Assembly: GCA_001801995.1 (NCBI GenBank)
Contig: MGZB01000003.1
Location: 1 to 61,548, forward strand
DNA length: 61,548 nt
DNA from: Gammaproteobacteria bacterium RIFOXYD12_FULL_61_37
GTDB taxonomy: Bacteria > Pseudomonadota > Gammaproteobacteria > Chromatiales > Chromatiaceae
Reading direction: 5' to 3'
Shown: one piece after another, positions 28,082 through 36,300 of the stretch
Numbering within the stretch: position 1 is the first letter of the stretch
Layout of the letters: each line of letters starts with the position of its first letter
The notes under the pieces: model-generated
The model's input: only the letters and a program-made list of their open reading frames with translations
Databases searched by the model: none
Told to the model about the DNA's origin: nothing
Position numbers and translations under genes: made by a program

Positions 28082-28960
28082 CAGGCGCTCCCGCGCTAGC
28101 TCGGCATACTCCGCGTTAAGCTCGATTCCGACGCATTCTCGGCCTAGCTCATTGCAGACTACGCCGGTTGTCCCAGACCCGAAGAATGGGTCAAGGACCC
28201 GGCCATTCTCGCGGGAGCCTGCCTCAACGCAGAGCCTGACAAGTGCCCTCGGATAGACGGCGAAATGACTACCGGGGTAAGGCTCGGTATTGATGTTCCA
28301 GACCGTGCGCCGATTCTTAGACTTCTGTTTTGGGTCCGCCGTTGGCTCCGTGATCGCCTGCCAGTCGTAGTAGTACTTCTCCGACTTGGAAAACAGGAAC
28401 ACATATTCGTGAGCGCGGGTCGGGCGGTCCTTGACGCTTTCAGGCTGGCAGTTCGGTTTGTTCCAAACGATATCTGTGCGCAGATACCAGCCATCCGCCT
28501 GGAGGGCAAAGGCCAGTTTCCAAGGGACGCCGATCAAGTCCTTTGGCTTGAGTCCATCAGGCGTTGGAGCGCGATACTCCATCGCACGCCCCTTATTCTT
28601 AGCATCCGCATCACGCCAAGTACGTCCGCCAGAAGTGTAGCTATCGCCGATGTTCAGCCAAAGGGTGCCTTCGTTGGCAAGGGTGCGCCGGGCCTCGCGG
28701 AACAAACGTACTAAGTCCGCAATGTATTCGTCGACGGTGGTTTCTGCTCCGATTTGGCCTGGGACGCCGTAATCTCGCAGCCCCCAGTATGGCGGAGACG
28801 TTACTATGCAGTCGAAGTGCCCTTCTCGCATTTGCATCAGAAGCTGGCGAGCATCGCCGACGAGCAACTCGCAACGATTGGCTGTATTTTCAGCCAGTTG
28901 AACGTCTAACGCCGCGTTGCCCATGTCAAACAGATCGAGAACTCTGGCGGTTTGTTCCAT
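28067..28960 (-). CDS. DNA (cytosine-N4) methyltransferase of the SmaI-like system
   Basis: This 297-residue enzyme is a beta-class amino-methyltransferase: the catalytic motif TSPPYWGLRDYG (residues about 54-66) comes before the AdoMet-binding motif VLDPFFGSGTTG near residue 260. SPPYW is typical of N4-cytosine enzymes, consistent with protection of CCCGGG. It is transcribed convergently to the controller and endonuclease genes and has its own promoter. Being antiparallel inside an integron cassette is unusual and means its expression does not depend on an array promoter. Confidence 0.9.
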   Translation of the reverse strand: MEQTARVLDLFDMGNAALDVQLAENTANRCELLVGDARQLLMQMREGHFDCIVTSPPYWGLRDYGVPGQIGAETTVDEYIADLVRLFREARRTLANEGTLWLNIGDSYTSGGRTWRDADAKNKGRAMEYRAPTPDGLKPKDLIGVPWKLAFALQADGWYLRTDIVWNKPNCQPESVKDRPTRAHEYVFLFSKSEKYYYDWQAITEPTADPKQKSKNRRTVWNINTEPYPGSHFAVYPRALVRLCVEAGSRENGRVLDPFFGSGTTGVVCNELGRECVGIELNAEYAELARERLLRGR

Positions 28961-28992
28961 ACTAGGGGACCCCTGGCTTGATGTTTAACCAT

Positions 28993-29032
28993 CTATGCTA
29001 CTCATAGTATTCATCCTATAGGTTCCTGTCAA
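28993..29032 (-). promoter_or_regulatory. Promoter and palindrome upstream of the methyltransferase gene
   Basis: On the minus strand TTGACA (29032-29027) and TACTAT (29009-29004) are spaced by 17 bases. A palindrome, CTATG-AGTAG-CATAG (29007-28993), overlaps the -10 box and may be an operator for the controller protein or for the methyltransferase itself. The methyltransferase ATG is at 28960. Confidence 0.55.
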
Positions 29033-29063
29033 TGCGTGCTGAAGATGCTCTTTTGACGCAGAC

Positions 29064-29129
29064 GCCGAACCCGGCAGTCAACCGGACCTGCGCGAAAAGC
29101 CGCGCAGGCCGGTTACCTCTACGTTAGGC
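29064..29129 (+). other. attC site 4 (66 bp)
   Basis: GCCGAAC (29064-29070) and GTTAGGC (29123-29129) bracket a palindrome with stem AACCGGACCTGCGC/GCGCAGGCCGGTT. It closes the roughly 2.2-kb restriction-modification cassette. The left core GCCGAAC matches the GTTCGGC right core of attC site 3, as expected for a cassette whose own ends stayed matched. Confidence 0.93.
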
Positions 29130-29136
29130 GTCACAA

Positions 29137-29583
29137 GTGAACGATCCTGTTGTCCAAGCAGCACAAACAGCCTTTGCCCTGCGTTTGCGCGAAGGCAGCA
29201 ACGTCTCCGATCACACGAGGAACGCGCAAGCAATCGCCAAAGCTTGGCGATCGGCAGTGCATGAACTCGATCCTGACCGATACCAGATCGAACCACTAGT
29301 TGGACCGGATCTTGACCAAAGACTGGACATACTTGATACGGAGACGCACACAGCATACGAATTTAAGGTGTCGGGCAAGAATGCAACCGGGGAGTTCTAC
29401 AAGGACATTGTGAAAGTCATTGTATGGAATCGACGACACAAGAAGTCAATTGTTCGTCTCGTATTCATCACGGAAGAAGAATGGGGTCGAAAGTACTTGA
29501 ATGCGCCCATGCCGCGAGAATACGTGAAGTACCTCGAAACACATGGCCTCGATGTTCTTGTTGAGTACGTTCGCCATGCATAG
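29137..29583 (+). CDS. Cassette protein with PD-(D/E)XK-like motif (148 aa, GTG start)
   Basis: The 148-residue protein starts at a GTG seven bases after attC site 4. A segment near residues 60-80 (DQRLDILDTETHTAYEFKVSGK) has Asp, a spacer and E-F-K, the arrangement of the PD-(D/E)XK nuclease fold. This is a resemblance, not a family assignment. Later parts (DIVKVIVWNRRHKK and RLVFITEEEWGRKYL) fit an alpha/beta fold. It lies in its own cassette next to the restriction-modification cassette. It could be a nuclease-fold protein of another defence system or a non-catalytic relative. Confidence 0.65.
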   Translation: MNDPVVQAAQTAFALRLREGSNVSDHTRNAQAIAKAWRSAVHELDPDRYQIEPLVGPDLDQRLDILDTETHTAYEFKVSGKNATGEFYKDIVKVIVWNRRHKKSIVRLVFITEEEWGRKYLNAPMPREYVKYLETHGLDVLVEYVRHA

Positions 29584-29628
29584 ATGCGCGCTTCACAACA
29601 GCCACTTCATTGGTCTGGCCGCGGTGAC

Positions 29629-29757
29629 GCCTAACCCCTCGTTCGAGGCGAGGCCCAACGGCAAGCCACCAGCCCCGGGCCTGTGGCACACGGTGCATTT
29701 TCACCGGCCCGGGGCTGGCGTCTTGCCGTCGGTCCCGCCTCAACTCGAACGTTAGGC
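29629..29757 (+). other. attC site 5 (129 bp)
   Basis: GCCTAAC (29629-29635) and GTTAGGC (29751-29757) bracket a long palindrome that includes CCAGCCCCGGGCC and GGCCCGGGGCTGG. It has the same length as attC site 6 and is visibly related to it. Two CCCGGG hexamers, the presumed target of the neighbouring endonuclease, lie in its stem. Confidence 0.94.
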
Positions 29758-29762
29758 CTCCG

Positions 29763-30353
29763 ATGAACACCACCGCAGACCGCTGGGAGCGCTTCCTCGA
29801 TCCAGAAGTGGTCCGACCGTCGCTGTTCATGGCCACGATGTTCATCACTACGTTTGAGATCCTCAAGGATTCCATAGTTGACCGCATCCGCGATTTCTAC
29901 ACTCACGGATGGGACCAGACTGGTCCGACCATAGGGCCGCAGTATCAAGACGAGGTCATGTCCCGGAACAAAAGTGCGTTGTATGCGTCGCTTGATTGGC
30001 TACAGGAACACGAAGCCATTGACGAGGATGACCTCAAGACATTTGAGAATTTGAAGAAGATCAGGAATCAGCTCGCGCATCAACTATTCAACGTAGTAAC
30101 AGGGCAAGTCGAGTCAGAGCACACTTCACAATTCCCGGTGCTGGTCGCACTTCTGCGCAAGATTGAAGTCTGGTGGGTAGTCAACGTCGAAATACCGACC
30201 AATCCAGACTATGACGGCGAAGAAATCGACCACGCCGGTATCGTCCCAGGCGCCATACTTTCACTACAAATGCTTATCGAAGTGGCATCGGGAAGCACAG
30301 AGCTACTAGAACAATGGCGCAAGGCGCGTTCACATGGGCGCGCGGAGGCCTAA
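29763..30353 (+). CDS. Cassette protein with HEPN-like R-x4-H motif (196 aa)
   Basis: The 196-residue, mostly helical protein carries KIRNQLAHQLF near residues 100-110, which fits the R-x4-H active-site motif of HEPN ribonucleases. HEPN proteins act in toxin-antitoxin and abortive-infection systems, but many R-N-x-x-A-H proteins of this type are uncharacterised. Other visible parts are MFITTFEILKDSIVDRIRDFY and IVPGAILSLQMLIEVASGS. The TAA stop lies in the left core of attC site 6. No antitoxin partner is seen in the cassette. Confidence 0.7.
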   Translation: MNTTADRWERFLDPEVVRPSLFMATMFITTFEILKDSIVDRIRDFYTHGWDQTGPTIGPQYQDEVMSRNKSALYASLDWLQEHEAIDEDDLKTFENLKKIRNQLAHQLFNVVTGQVESEHTSQFPVLVALLRKIEVWWVVNVEIPTNPDYDGEEIDHAGIVPGAILSLQMLIEVASGSTELLEQWRKARSHGRAEA

Positions 30354-30476
30354 CCCCTCGCTCAAGCGGAGCGCCAACGGCAGGCCACCAGGCTCGGGCC
30401 GGTGGTACGCTGTACATTTTCACCGCCCCGGGCCTGGCGTCCTGCCGTCGTCGCCCGCTTAGCTCGAACGTTGGGC
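30348..30476 (+). other. attC site 6 (129 bp), end of the array
   Basis: GCCTAAC (30348-30354) and GTTGGGC (30470-30476) bracket a long palindrome related to attC site 5. It is the last attC of the array; sequence to the right is transposase debris. Confidence 0.93.
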
Positions 30477-30494
30477 ATCAATCTACGCGGAGCA

Positions 30495-30650
30495 TCGACG
30501 GTGCAAGTAACAGACAAGCCATATCAGGACAGCCATGTGGCCAGGGTGGCGGATTGGCCCTACTCGACCTTTGCCCGATATGTACGGGTAGGCTGTTATC
30601 CCCCCGATTGGGGCGGGACCGGGAAGGACGATGGCGGGTTTGGGGAATGA
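30495..30650 (+). pseudogene. C-terminal remnant of a RAYT (REP-associated tyrosine transposase)
   Basis: One frame reads HVARVADWPYSTFARYVRVG followed by CYPPDWGG. This is the typical C-terminal end of REP-associated transposases (VxDWPYSTFHRYV...YPxDWGG). The catalytic HUH and tyrosine parts are absent, so this is a fragment about 50 codons long. It abuts attC site 6 and marks the right edge of the cassette array. The type differs from the intact transposase at 42947-43618. Confidence 0.75.
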
Positions 30651-30719
30651 TCAATCCCGGCGGGACTGCGTTGATGGTTCAAGGCACGAAACCCATCAGA
30701 TCCACCCATTGAGGCATCA

Positions 30720-31420
30720 TGATTCACCAACTCCAGATAGGCCAACTGACCGCGTTGCGGCGGGAGGCGCTGGCCCCCTACGACCCCCGGCGGGCGATCC
30801 TGTCGCCGGTCTGGAGGGGTTGATCGGCGAGGGGCATTTGCAGCAGGTGGTCGAGGCCCTGTGCCAGAACGGCCCCGCCGTCGGGATCGTGCCCATTCTG
30901 TTACAGGGGGAGCTGCCGCAGGAGGAACCGGTCTCCGATTACCGGCGCAAGGGACTCAAGGCCTTCTGGGACGGCATCCGGGCGGGGGTCTTCGGTTTCG
31001 ACCTGCGGCAGGAACCCTTCATTCCCTTGAATCAGCCCGCCGATTTCTGCCTGGGTGAGGCGTCCAATGCCTACCATGTGAGCCACCCGTAGCGGCAAGG
31101 GCACATTGCTCAATAACCTCATCCTCCAGCTTTGCGAGTCCTTCACCCCGGCAGAGCTGCGCCTCTGGCTGTTCGATTACAAGGAGGGGTTGGCCCATCT
31201 GGACGCCCTGCATGCGGACAACGACGACAAGCAATACGCCATCGATGCCTTTGCCCGCTTCGAGGCCATCATGCGGGAGCGATCCGTCCTGTTCCGCCAA
31301 TGCAACCCGCCCGCCACGCGGCTGGTGGAATACAACCGCCAGGCCGCCCAGCCGCTGCCGTGTTGCCTGATGATTGTGGATAAGGAAGTGGCGAATCCGC
31401 CGATTGGGACGATCTGTTGA
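30720..31420 (+). pseudogene. Broken FtsK/SpoIIIE-like ATPase gene
   Basis: The start MIHQLQIGQLTALRREALAPY (ATG 30720) ends at a stop after 34 codons. The reading then continues in another frame (LIGEGHLQQVVEALCQNG ... FIPLNQPADFCLGEASNAYHV). It shifts again to TRSGKGTLLNNLILQL (Walker A-like, near 31090-31140) and LRLWLFDYKEGLAHL, and ends soon after CLMIVDKEVANPP, a worn Walker B. The order matches FtsK/SpoIIIE-type DNA translocase domains. At least two frame disruptions and a short C-terminus indicate a dead gene. Confidence 0.65.
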
Positions 31421-31426
31421 GCTAAT

Positions 31427-31453
31427 CGATGGGTTTCGTACCTCAACCCATCG
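31427..31453. repeat. Single REP-like hairpin
   Basis: CGATGGGTT (31427-31435) and AACCCATCG (31445-31453) form a perfect 9-bp stem with a 9-base loop. The sequence resembles the GATGGGTT...AACCCATC palindromes common between genes in gammaproteobacteria. It lacks the GTAG foot here. Confidence 0.55.
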
Positions 31454-31774
31454 GACAGCGCTACAAGCCATCAATGAGCAAGGCCCGTGAGCAAAGATTA
31501 TTCCAAAGGCAACAAAGACGGCCACGAGGACGGCAAGTCGGGCGATAACCACCTGGCGTTCCGTGGGGCCAAGCGCTTGCTCAACCCGCGCCATGATCAC
31601 CCGGCTGGTCGATAATATCGGAGCCAGCGACATTCCGGCCGTGGAGCGGGAGATTGCCTATCTTGAGCGGAAGTTGTGAGAATGGGGGACGCTTCGATCA
31701 CCGGATTCAGGTAGCACCCCGGTCTCCATAGGCTGCTAGAATCTCCCTTTGTCAACCAGCAGAGGCTGTTTACC
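31454..31774. other. Gene-poor debris region before the Uma2 gene
   Basis: Only short open frames are present. A GTG-started frame at 31487-31615 reads SKDYSKGNKDGHEDG, and one at 31593-31679 ends AVEREIAYLERKL. They overlap in different frames and may be pieces of one decayed small gene. Neither is supported well enough to call as a gene. Confidence 0.35.
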
Positions 31775-32326
31775 ATGGGCATGGCACAACTCAAGCGCGA
31801 TTTTGGAACCACCGAGGAGTTTCTCGCCTGGGAAGAGACCCAGGAGCTGAGGCACGAATTCGTCGATGGCCACATCTACGCCATGGTCGGCGCCCGGCGC
31901 ATCCATGTGGAGGTCACCATGAACGTGGGCACCCTCCTCAAATCCGCCTTGCGCGGAACCCCTTGCCGTCCCTACATGCTGGATCTGAAGCTGCGTCTGG
32001 CCGAGGACATCTACTATCCGGACATCCTCGTCACCTGTCACCCGGAGGACCTCAGCGCCGATCGCTTTGTGCAGCGACCCAAAGTCATCATTGAGGTGCT
32101 CTCCGAATCCACTGCCTCCTATGATCGTGGCCGCAAATTCGCTGCCTACCGGCGCATTGCCGAACTCGAAGAGTACGTCCTGATCGACCCCGAGCTGCGC
32201 ACCATTGAGACCTACCGCCGGGTTGGTAACGACTGGCTCCTCGCCACTAGCGAGGCGCCACTGGGGCTGGTGCTGAAAAGCCTGGACTTTATCGCTGCGC
32301 CGGAGGCGGTGTTCGAGAATCTATAA
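31775..32326 (+). CDS. Uma2 family (DUF820) putative endonuclease
   Basis: This 183-residue protein belongs to the Uma2/DUF820 family, which has the PD-(D/E)XK nuclease fold. Visible motifs are ELRHEFVDGHIYAM, YYPDILVTC with the conserved Asp, PKVIIEVLSEST with the Glu, and YDRGRKFAAYRRI. The family is very common in cyanobacteria and found in some proteobacteria; the natural role is unknown, and a link to mobile DNA is only suspected. It stands alone after a region of transposase and ATPase debris. Confidence 0.88.
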   Translation: MGMAQLKRDFGTTEEFLAWEETQELRHEFVDGHIYAMVGARRIHVEVTMNVGTLLKSALRGTPCRPYMLDLKLRLAEDIYYPDILVTCHPEDLSADRFVQRPKVIIEVLSESTASYDRGRKFAAYRRIAELEEYVLIDPELRTIETYRRVGNDWLLATSEAPLGLVLKSLDFIAAPEAVFENL

Positions 32327-32341
32327 GCGCCAGGCCGCCTG

Positions 32342-32872
32342 TCAATCCACCGGCTGGATGGTGGCTATGACGCCCATCTTGGGGTGGTCGAGGTAGTGCA
32401 GTTCACCGCGCTTCATCCGCCGCGTCTCCTCCATGCGGTAGCTCTGTCCGTCTTGCTGCAACAGCAAATCCACCTTCAGAATGGCGTAACTGCTTCTCCC
32501 CAGGGAGAGGGTTCCCATCAGCCGTTTGCCTCCGGCTGAATCGCCCTGTTCCGGATAAGTCACCTTGAAGGGCTGGGGTACAGTCCCGTTGGCCAGAGAC
32601 TGACGCCAGGAGAGGTGCCGCATGACCTGGTAAGTGCCGGACTGATCCAGACGTTTGCGTACCCCCGCGAGCTGGTCGCCGGGCAATAGGCTGACGCCCT
32701 TACGCTCCAAGGGGCCGGCCTTGCCCATGTCCGGGGTGCCGGGAAATCCAGGGGCCTGTTCCGAACCCCCCGCCGATTGGCTGAAGATCAGAACTTCGAC
32801 CTCGTAGACCGAGCTGTCGGCAAGAAGGCTTTGCCAGAGGGTCATCAAAAACAGGGTGATGAGTATGCGCAT
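32342..32872 (-). CDS. CsiV-like periplasmic protein
   Basis: This 176-residue protein has a signal peptide (MRILITLFLMTLWQSLLADS) and then YEVEVLIFSQSAGG. Its C-terminal half contains KVDLLLQQDGQSYRMEETRRMKRGELHYLDHPKMGVIATI. The HYLDHPxxGVL-type ending and the Y-x-V-E-V-L-I-F start are typical of the CsiV family of periplasmic peptidoglycan-binding proteins. At 176 residues it is somewhat short for the family. Transcribed alone on the minus strand; its upstream gap faces the MTH1187 gene, so the two are divergent. Confidence 0.75.
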   Translation of the reverse strand: MRILITLFLMTLWQSLLADSSVYEVEVLIFSQSAGGSEQAPGFPGTPDMGKAGPLERKGVSLLPGDQLAGVRKRLDQSGTYQVMRHLSWRQSLANGTVPQPFKVTYPEQGDSAGGKRLMGTLSLGRSSYAILKVDLLLQQDGQSYRMEETRRMKRGELHYLDHPKMGVIATIQPVD

Positions 32873-32956
32873 AGGGATTGGCTGGGGTGGATAAGGTAAC
32901 TTTGCGTGAATGCCTGGGCATACTTTAACCCAATTCCAATGAAGAGGTTTTCCCCT

Positions 32957-33271
32957 ATGTCTGTATTGATGGAATTCAGCATGTTTCCCACCGACAAGGG
33001 GGAGAGCGTCAGTCCCTATGTGTCCGAAGTCATCCGCATGATCCGCGAGTCGGGTGTCAGCTACCGGCTCACGCCCATGGGTACCATCATCGAAACCGAG
33101 AAGCTGTCCGAAGCCCTGGCCATCGTCGAGCAGGCGGAACAGGTTCTGAGCCGCCAGGAGTGCCGCCGCATTTACTCGTCCATCAAATTGGATATCCGAG
33201 CCGGTAGGAGCGGCCGGATGGAAGGGAAAATTCGCTCGGTGGAGGAGAAGATCGGAGAGGTGAGGGGCTGA
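32957..33271 (+). CDS. MTH1187 family thiamine-binding protein
   Basis: This 104-residue protein belongs to the MTH1187/YkoF-like (DUF77) family, ferredoxin-like dimers that bind thiamine-type ligands. It starts MSVLMEFSMFPTDKGES and contains VSYRLTPMGTIIETEKLSEALAIVEQAEQVL. The ATG at 32957 follows AAGAGG (32942-32947) and matches the family start; two upstream ATGs in frame (32906 and 32939) are less likely. It is followed by a strong terminator. Confidence 0.88.
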   Translation: MSVLMEFSMFPTDKGESVSPYVSEVIRMIRESGVSYRLTPMGTIIETEKLSEALAIVEQAEQVLSRQECRRIYSSIKLDIRAGRSGRMEGKIRSVEEKIGEVRG

Positions 33272-33288
33272 TGGCGGTTCTCGATGAT

Positions 33289-33320
33289 GCCGGGCCAGGA
33301 GGTGATCCTGGCCCGGCTTT
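33289..33320. terminator. Bidirectional terminator between convergent genes
   Basis: GCCGGGCCAGGA (33289-33300) and TCCTGGCCCGGC (33306-33317) form a perfect 12-bp stem with a five-base loop, followed by TTT. It lies between the MTH1187 gene and the convergent repeat-protein gene and probably serves both. Confidence 0.8.
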
Positions 33321-33324
33321 CCAT

Positions 33325-36300
33325 CTATTTGAGGTTATTTTCCGTATTCAGCCGCGTGATCCCTGGCTGGATGGTTCGCAGGGGTGCCGTCACGCTCGGG
33401 GGCCTGGTGACCGGCGGGGTGACACGGATCGGTCTGCAACGGGGCCACTGGCCCAGGGTGCCTGCGGGGCAGGGACGTTCCAGCACGATCCGTTTACAGT
33501 TGGGCCATCTGCCGATGGTACCTGTGGGACAGGGACGCGGATCGACGATAATTCTCACGCAATGGGGCGGTGTGCCTCTCGTGCCTTTGGGGCATTTGGG
33601 TCCGCTTTCGGGCGTCACAGGGGGCGTGACAGGGGGCGTGATGGAACCGGGTTTTCTTGTGCAGTTGGGCCATTTGCCGGTCATGCCACTGGGGCAGCGG
33701 CAATTCGGCCATTTGCCGGCCGAGCCGGAGGGGCACACGGGGAGCACGGGCGCGGTTATGCACGTTTTCCCTCTGCGGATCTTTCCTGGGGGGCAAAAGC
33801 CCGGATCGACATTGATCCTCGTGCAATAGGGCGGCGTCCCGACCATGCCATCAGGGCAGTGACAGTTGGGCGGTGTTCCTACCGAACCCTCGGGGCAGTG
33901 CCTTTGGCAATTCGGCCACCTGCCTTGGCCGTCTGGGCAGCGGGGCGGGTCCGTCACACAGTTGGGCGGTGTGCCGTAAGTTCCATCGGGACAGGGATTG
34001 GCCGGAGGAACATTCGGTGAACAGTTGGGCCACTTACCCCTGGTTCTGGGAGGGCATTCCGGCGTTGGCGGGGGAGTGGGGTCAGATGAGGGAGCCCGCG
34101 CGCATTGCCCCCCTTGCAGCCGATAACCGGGGGGACACTCCTGTTTCTGTATCGGCAAGATCTGGGTGCAGAGATTGCCCGGAATCAGGGCCACGGCCTC
34201 CGCCTGATCGTCAGCCGGGTTGGTGTTCATGGGATGACCGCCGGGCGGGGTCAGGATGCGGACCTGGTTCCTGATCTGGCAGTGGTTGGCGAGGGCAACT
34301 GCTCTTGGAACTTGTATCGAGACCCATAGAAACCTTTCCTCTCCCGGTGCCAGATGCAGCGGGTTGAGCAGGTGCGTACAGTTGATGCCGGGACCACAGT
34401 TCCAGCCCGGAGAAAACACCGGGATCACCCCAGCGGGCAAGGTGTCCTGGATGGTCAGCTCATGGTTGAATACCCCTGGCCCCGCGTTCCACACCCTGAT
34501 CCGGAAGCGGCACAGGAACCCCACAGAGGTGATGCCACAATTCCCCGGATCGGCAACTTTCTCAATTCGCAGATTTGTCTGTTGCATGGGGGGGTTGCAG
34601 TAAGGCGCCGGGATGACCGCCGTGGCGGCGTCCATGTCGTCAAATGGGTCGAAGTTCCGCCAGGAACCGCCGACGGGGAACGCGATCTCGGCGATATTGG
34701 AGAGGTGGCAGAGATGCGCAGCTTCCGCACTTGCCTTCGGGATGCGAACGATCACATGAAAGGCGACGCTGGCGAGGGGCGGGAGGAAGGCATTACGCTG
34801 ACAGGCAAAGGTATTGGGCGCGGCCACCCAGCCGCACAGCCAGGGCGCCGGGGCTTCCGGCACTTGAATCATTGCGCCGGGCGGCACGACGGGCAAATGG
34901 TCCCGGACACGGATCAGGCCGAAGAAGGGAAAGGCATCGCTGGTGTTGCGTACCCGTACCTCATAGCCACAGACCCAGTTAACACCTCCGTCAATACAGT
35001 TGTGCCATATCGTCCGCTTGGTCAGCCTCAGGTTCAGGTCGTAGCCGGGCCGGTCGCCGGGGGGAATATCATACGGCGGCAAGGTTTCCCAGGGGATAAC
35101 GTACCCGGCCTGACCAGTCTGAACTGGCTCACCGGGGACAATCTCCACGTCACCCATGTGGCCGGCCTTCTCCGGGTCGTTGAACAGCCCGTCGTAATCA
35201 ATGAAATAGGACTGGGCGGGCGGTTCGTTGGCCGGGCGGACCAAGTCGGCGCCATTCCCTTGCAGGCCATGCACATCGGCCGGTGCCGCCGGATCGGCAT
35301 CCTCGCTGGGACGCAGGCGCTCGCCGGTGGACCAGAGCACGGCTCCGGCTGCGCCGCCAAGGGAGTTCCCCAGGGCGATGCCGCCGTTGGCGTTGTTGTG
35401 GGGAGGGGTCAAGCCGACGGCGTAGCTCTCGGGATCGACCACCCAACGGCTTTCCGTGGCGGGGTCATCCGGCTGCTCCGGCCGGTAGCGCAGGACGGTC
35501 GAGCGGCCGGGCTCGGCGAAGACCGCGTAGTTGTAACTGCCGCGAGGCGCGCCGCGCTGGGCCAGATGGAGTCGGCCCTGGGCGTCGAACAGCATGTCGG
35601 TGATGGGGCCATCCCCGGCCATGCCGCTGGCGTCAAGCTCCCAACGGGCATCGCCGGTGAAACTGCCATCCCCGTTGAGACCCACCGACCAGACTTGCCG
35701 GTTGCCGGCCACGGCATAGTAAAGGCGTCCATTCTGCACGGTCATGCCCTGCACTCGGCGGTCTGGGTGCGTGTAACCCCAGGTCGCCGGGTTCTCGCTG
35801 TCGAAGGTGGGATTGGCGATATCCATCCTTACCCCGTCATCGGGCACCGGCGCCAGCCCCCTGGCCGGACGGCCGTTGATGCCGTGGTCGAAGCTGTCCA
35901 GGACCGCGCCATTACTGTCCAGACGATGGATAAGACCGGTCTCCAGATCGGAGACATAGAACAGGCGGCTCCCCCTGTCGAAGACCACATCGCCGATGCC
36001 GGGGCCACTGTTGCCCGGCAGGGTGGCAAAGGCCGCGACCGCGCCGGTCACGCCATCGACGCGCCAGATTGTGCCGGGATCGCCGCCAGGGCCGAACTGG
36101 CCGGCCATGAATTGGGCGCCCGGCTGGCCCGTCCGCAGCCGGTTGGGCAGACCGTCCCCGTCCGCGTCCGGGCCGACGATCTGGATGCCGTAGGCCGAGG
36201 TGGCGCCGAGGTAGATATTGGCGGTGCCGCTGCCCTGGCCGTCATCGAGGCTGATGGCGAACACCTGTCCGACCTCGCCCGCCTTGATCTGCCGCTTGAT

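Larger units (their letters stand above)
25147..30476 (+). mobile_element. Integron gene-cassette array without integrase (CALIN-type)
   Basis: At least six attC sites, each beginning GCCTAAC or GCCGAAC and ending GTTAGGC, GTTCGGC or GTTGGGC around an imperfect palindrome, separate short gene units. Most units hold one or two genes reading toward the attC, often with the stop codon inside the first attC core. The cassettes are: an unknown protein; a two-gene unit; a WYSK-type protein; a restriction-modification system; a nuclease-like protein; and a HEPN-like protein. GC content and codon use are less extreme than in the nuo genes. No intI gene is visible in the window, so the array probably depends on an integrase elsewhere or is stranded. 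Confidence 0.88.

Noticed and set aside
31487..31679. Two overlapping small frames, SKDYSKGNKDGHEDG and AVEREIAYLERKL
   Set aside because: They lie in different frames, are short, and no family could be recognised; they are listed only as debris.
33330..34100. Possible CRISPR-like or tandem DNA repeat
   Set aside because: The repetition is at the protein level (C-P-x-G units) with diverged bases and variable spacing, so it is a coding repeat. No CRISPR array was seen in the window.
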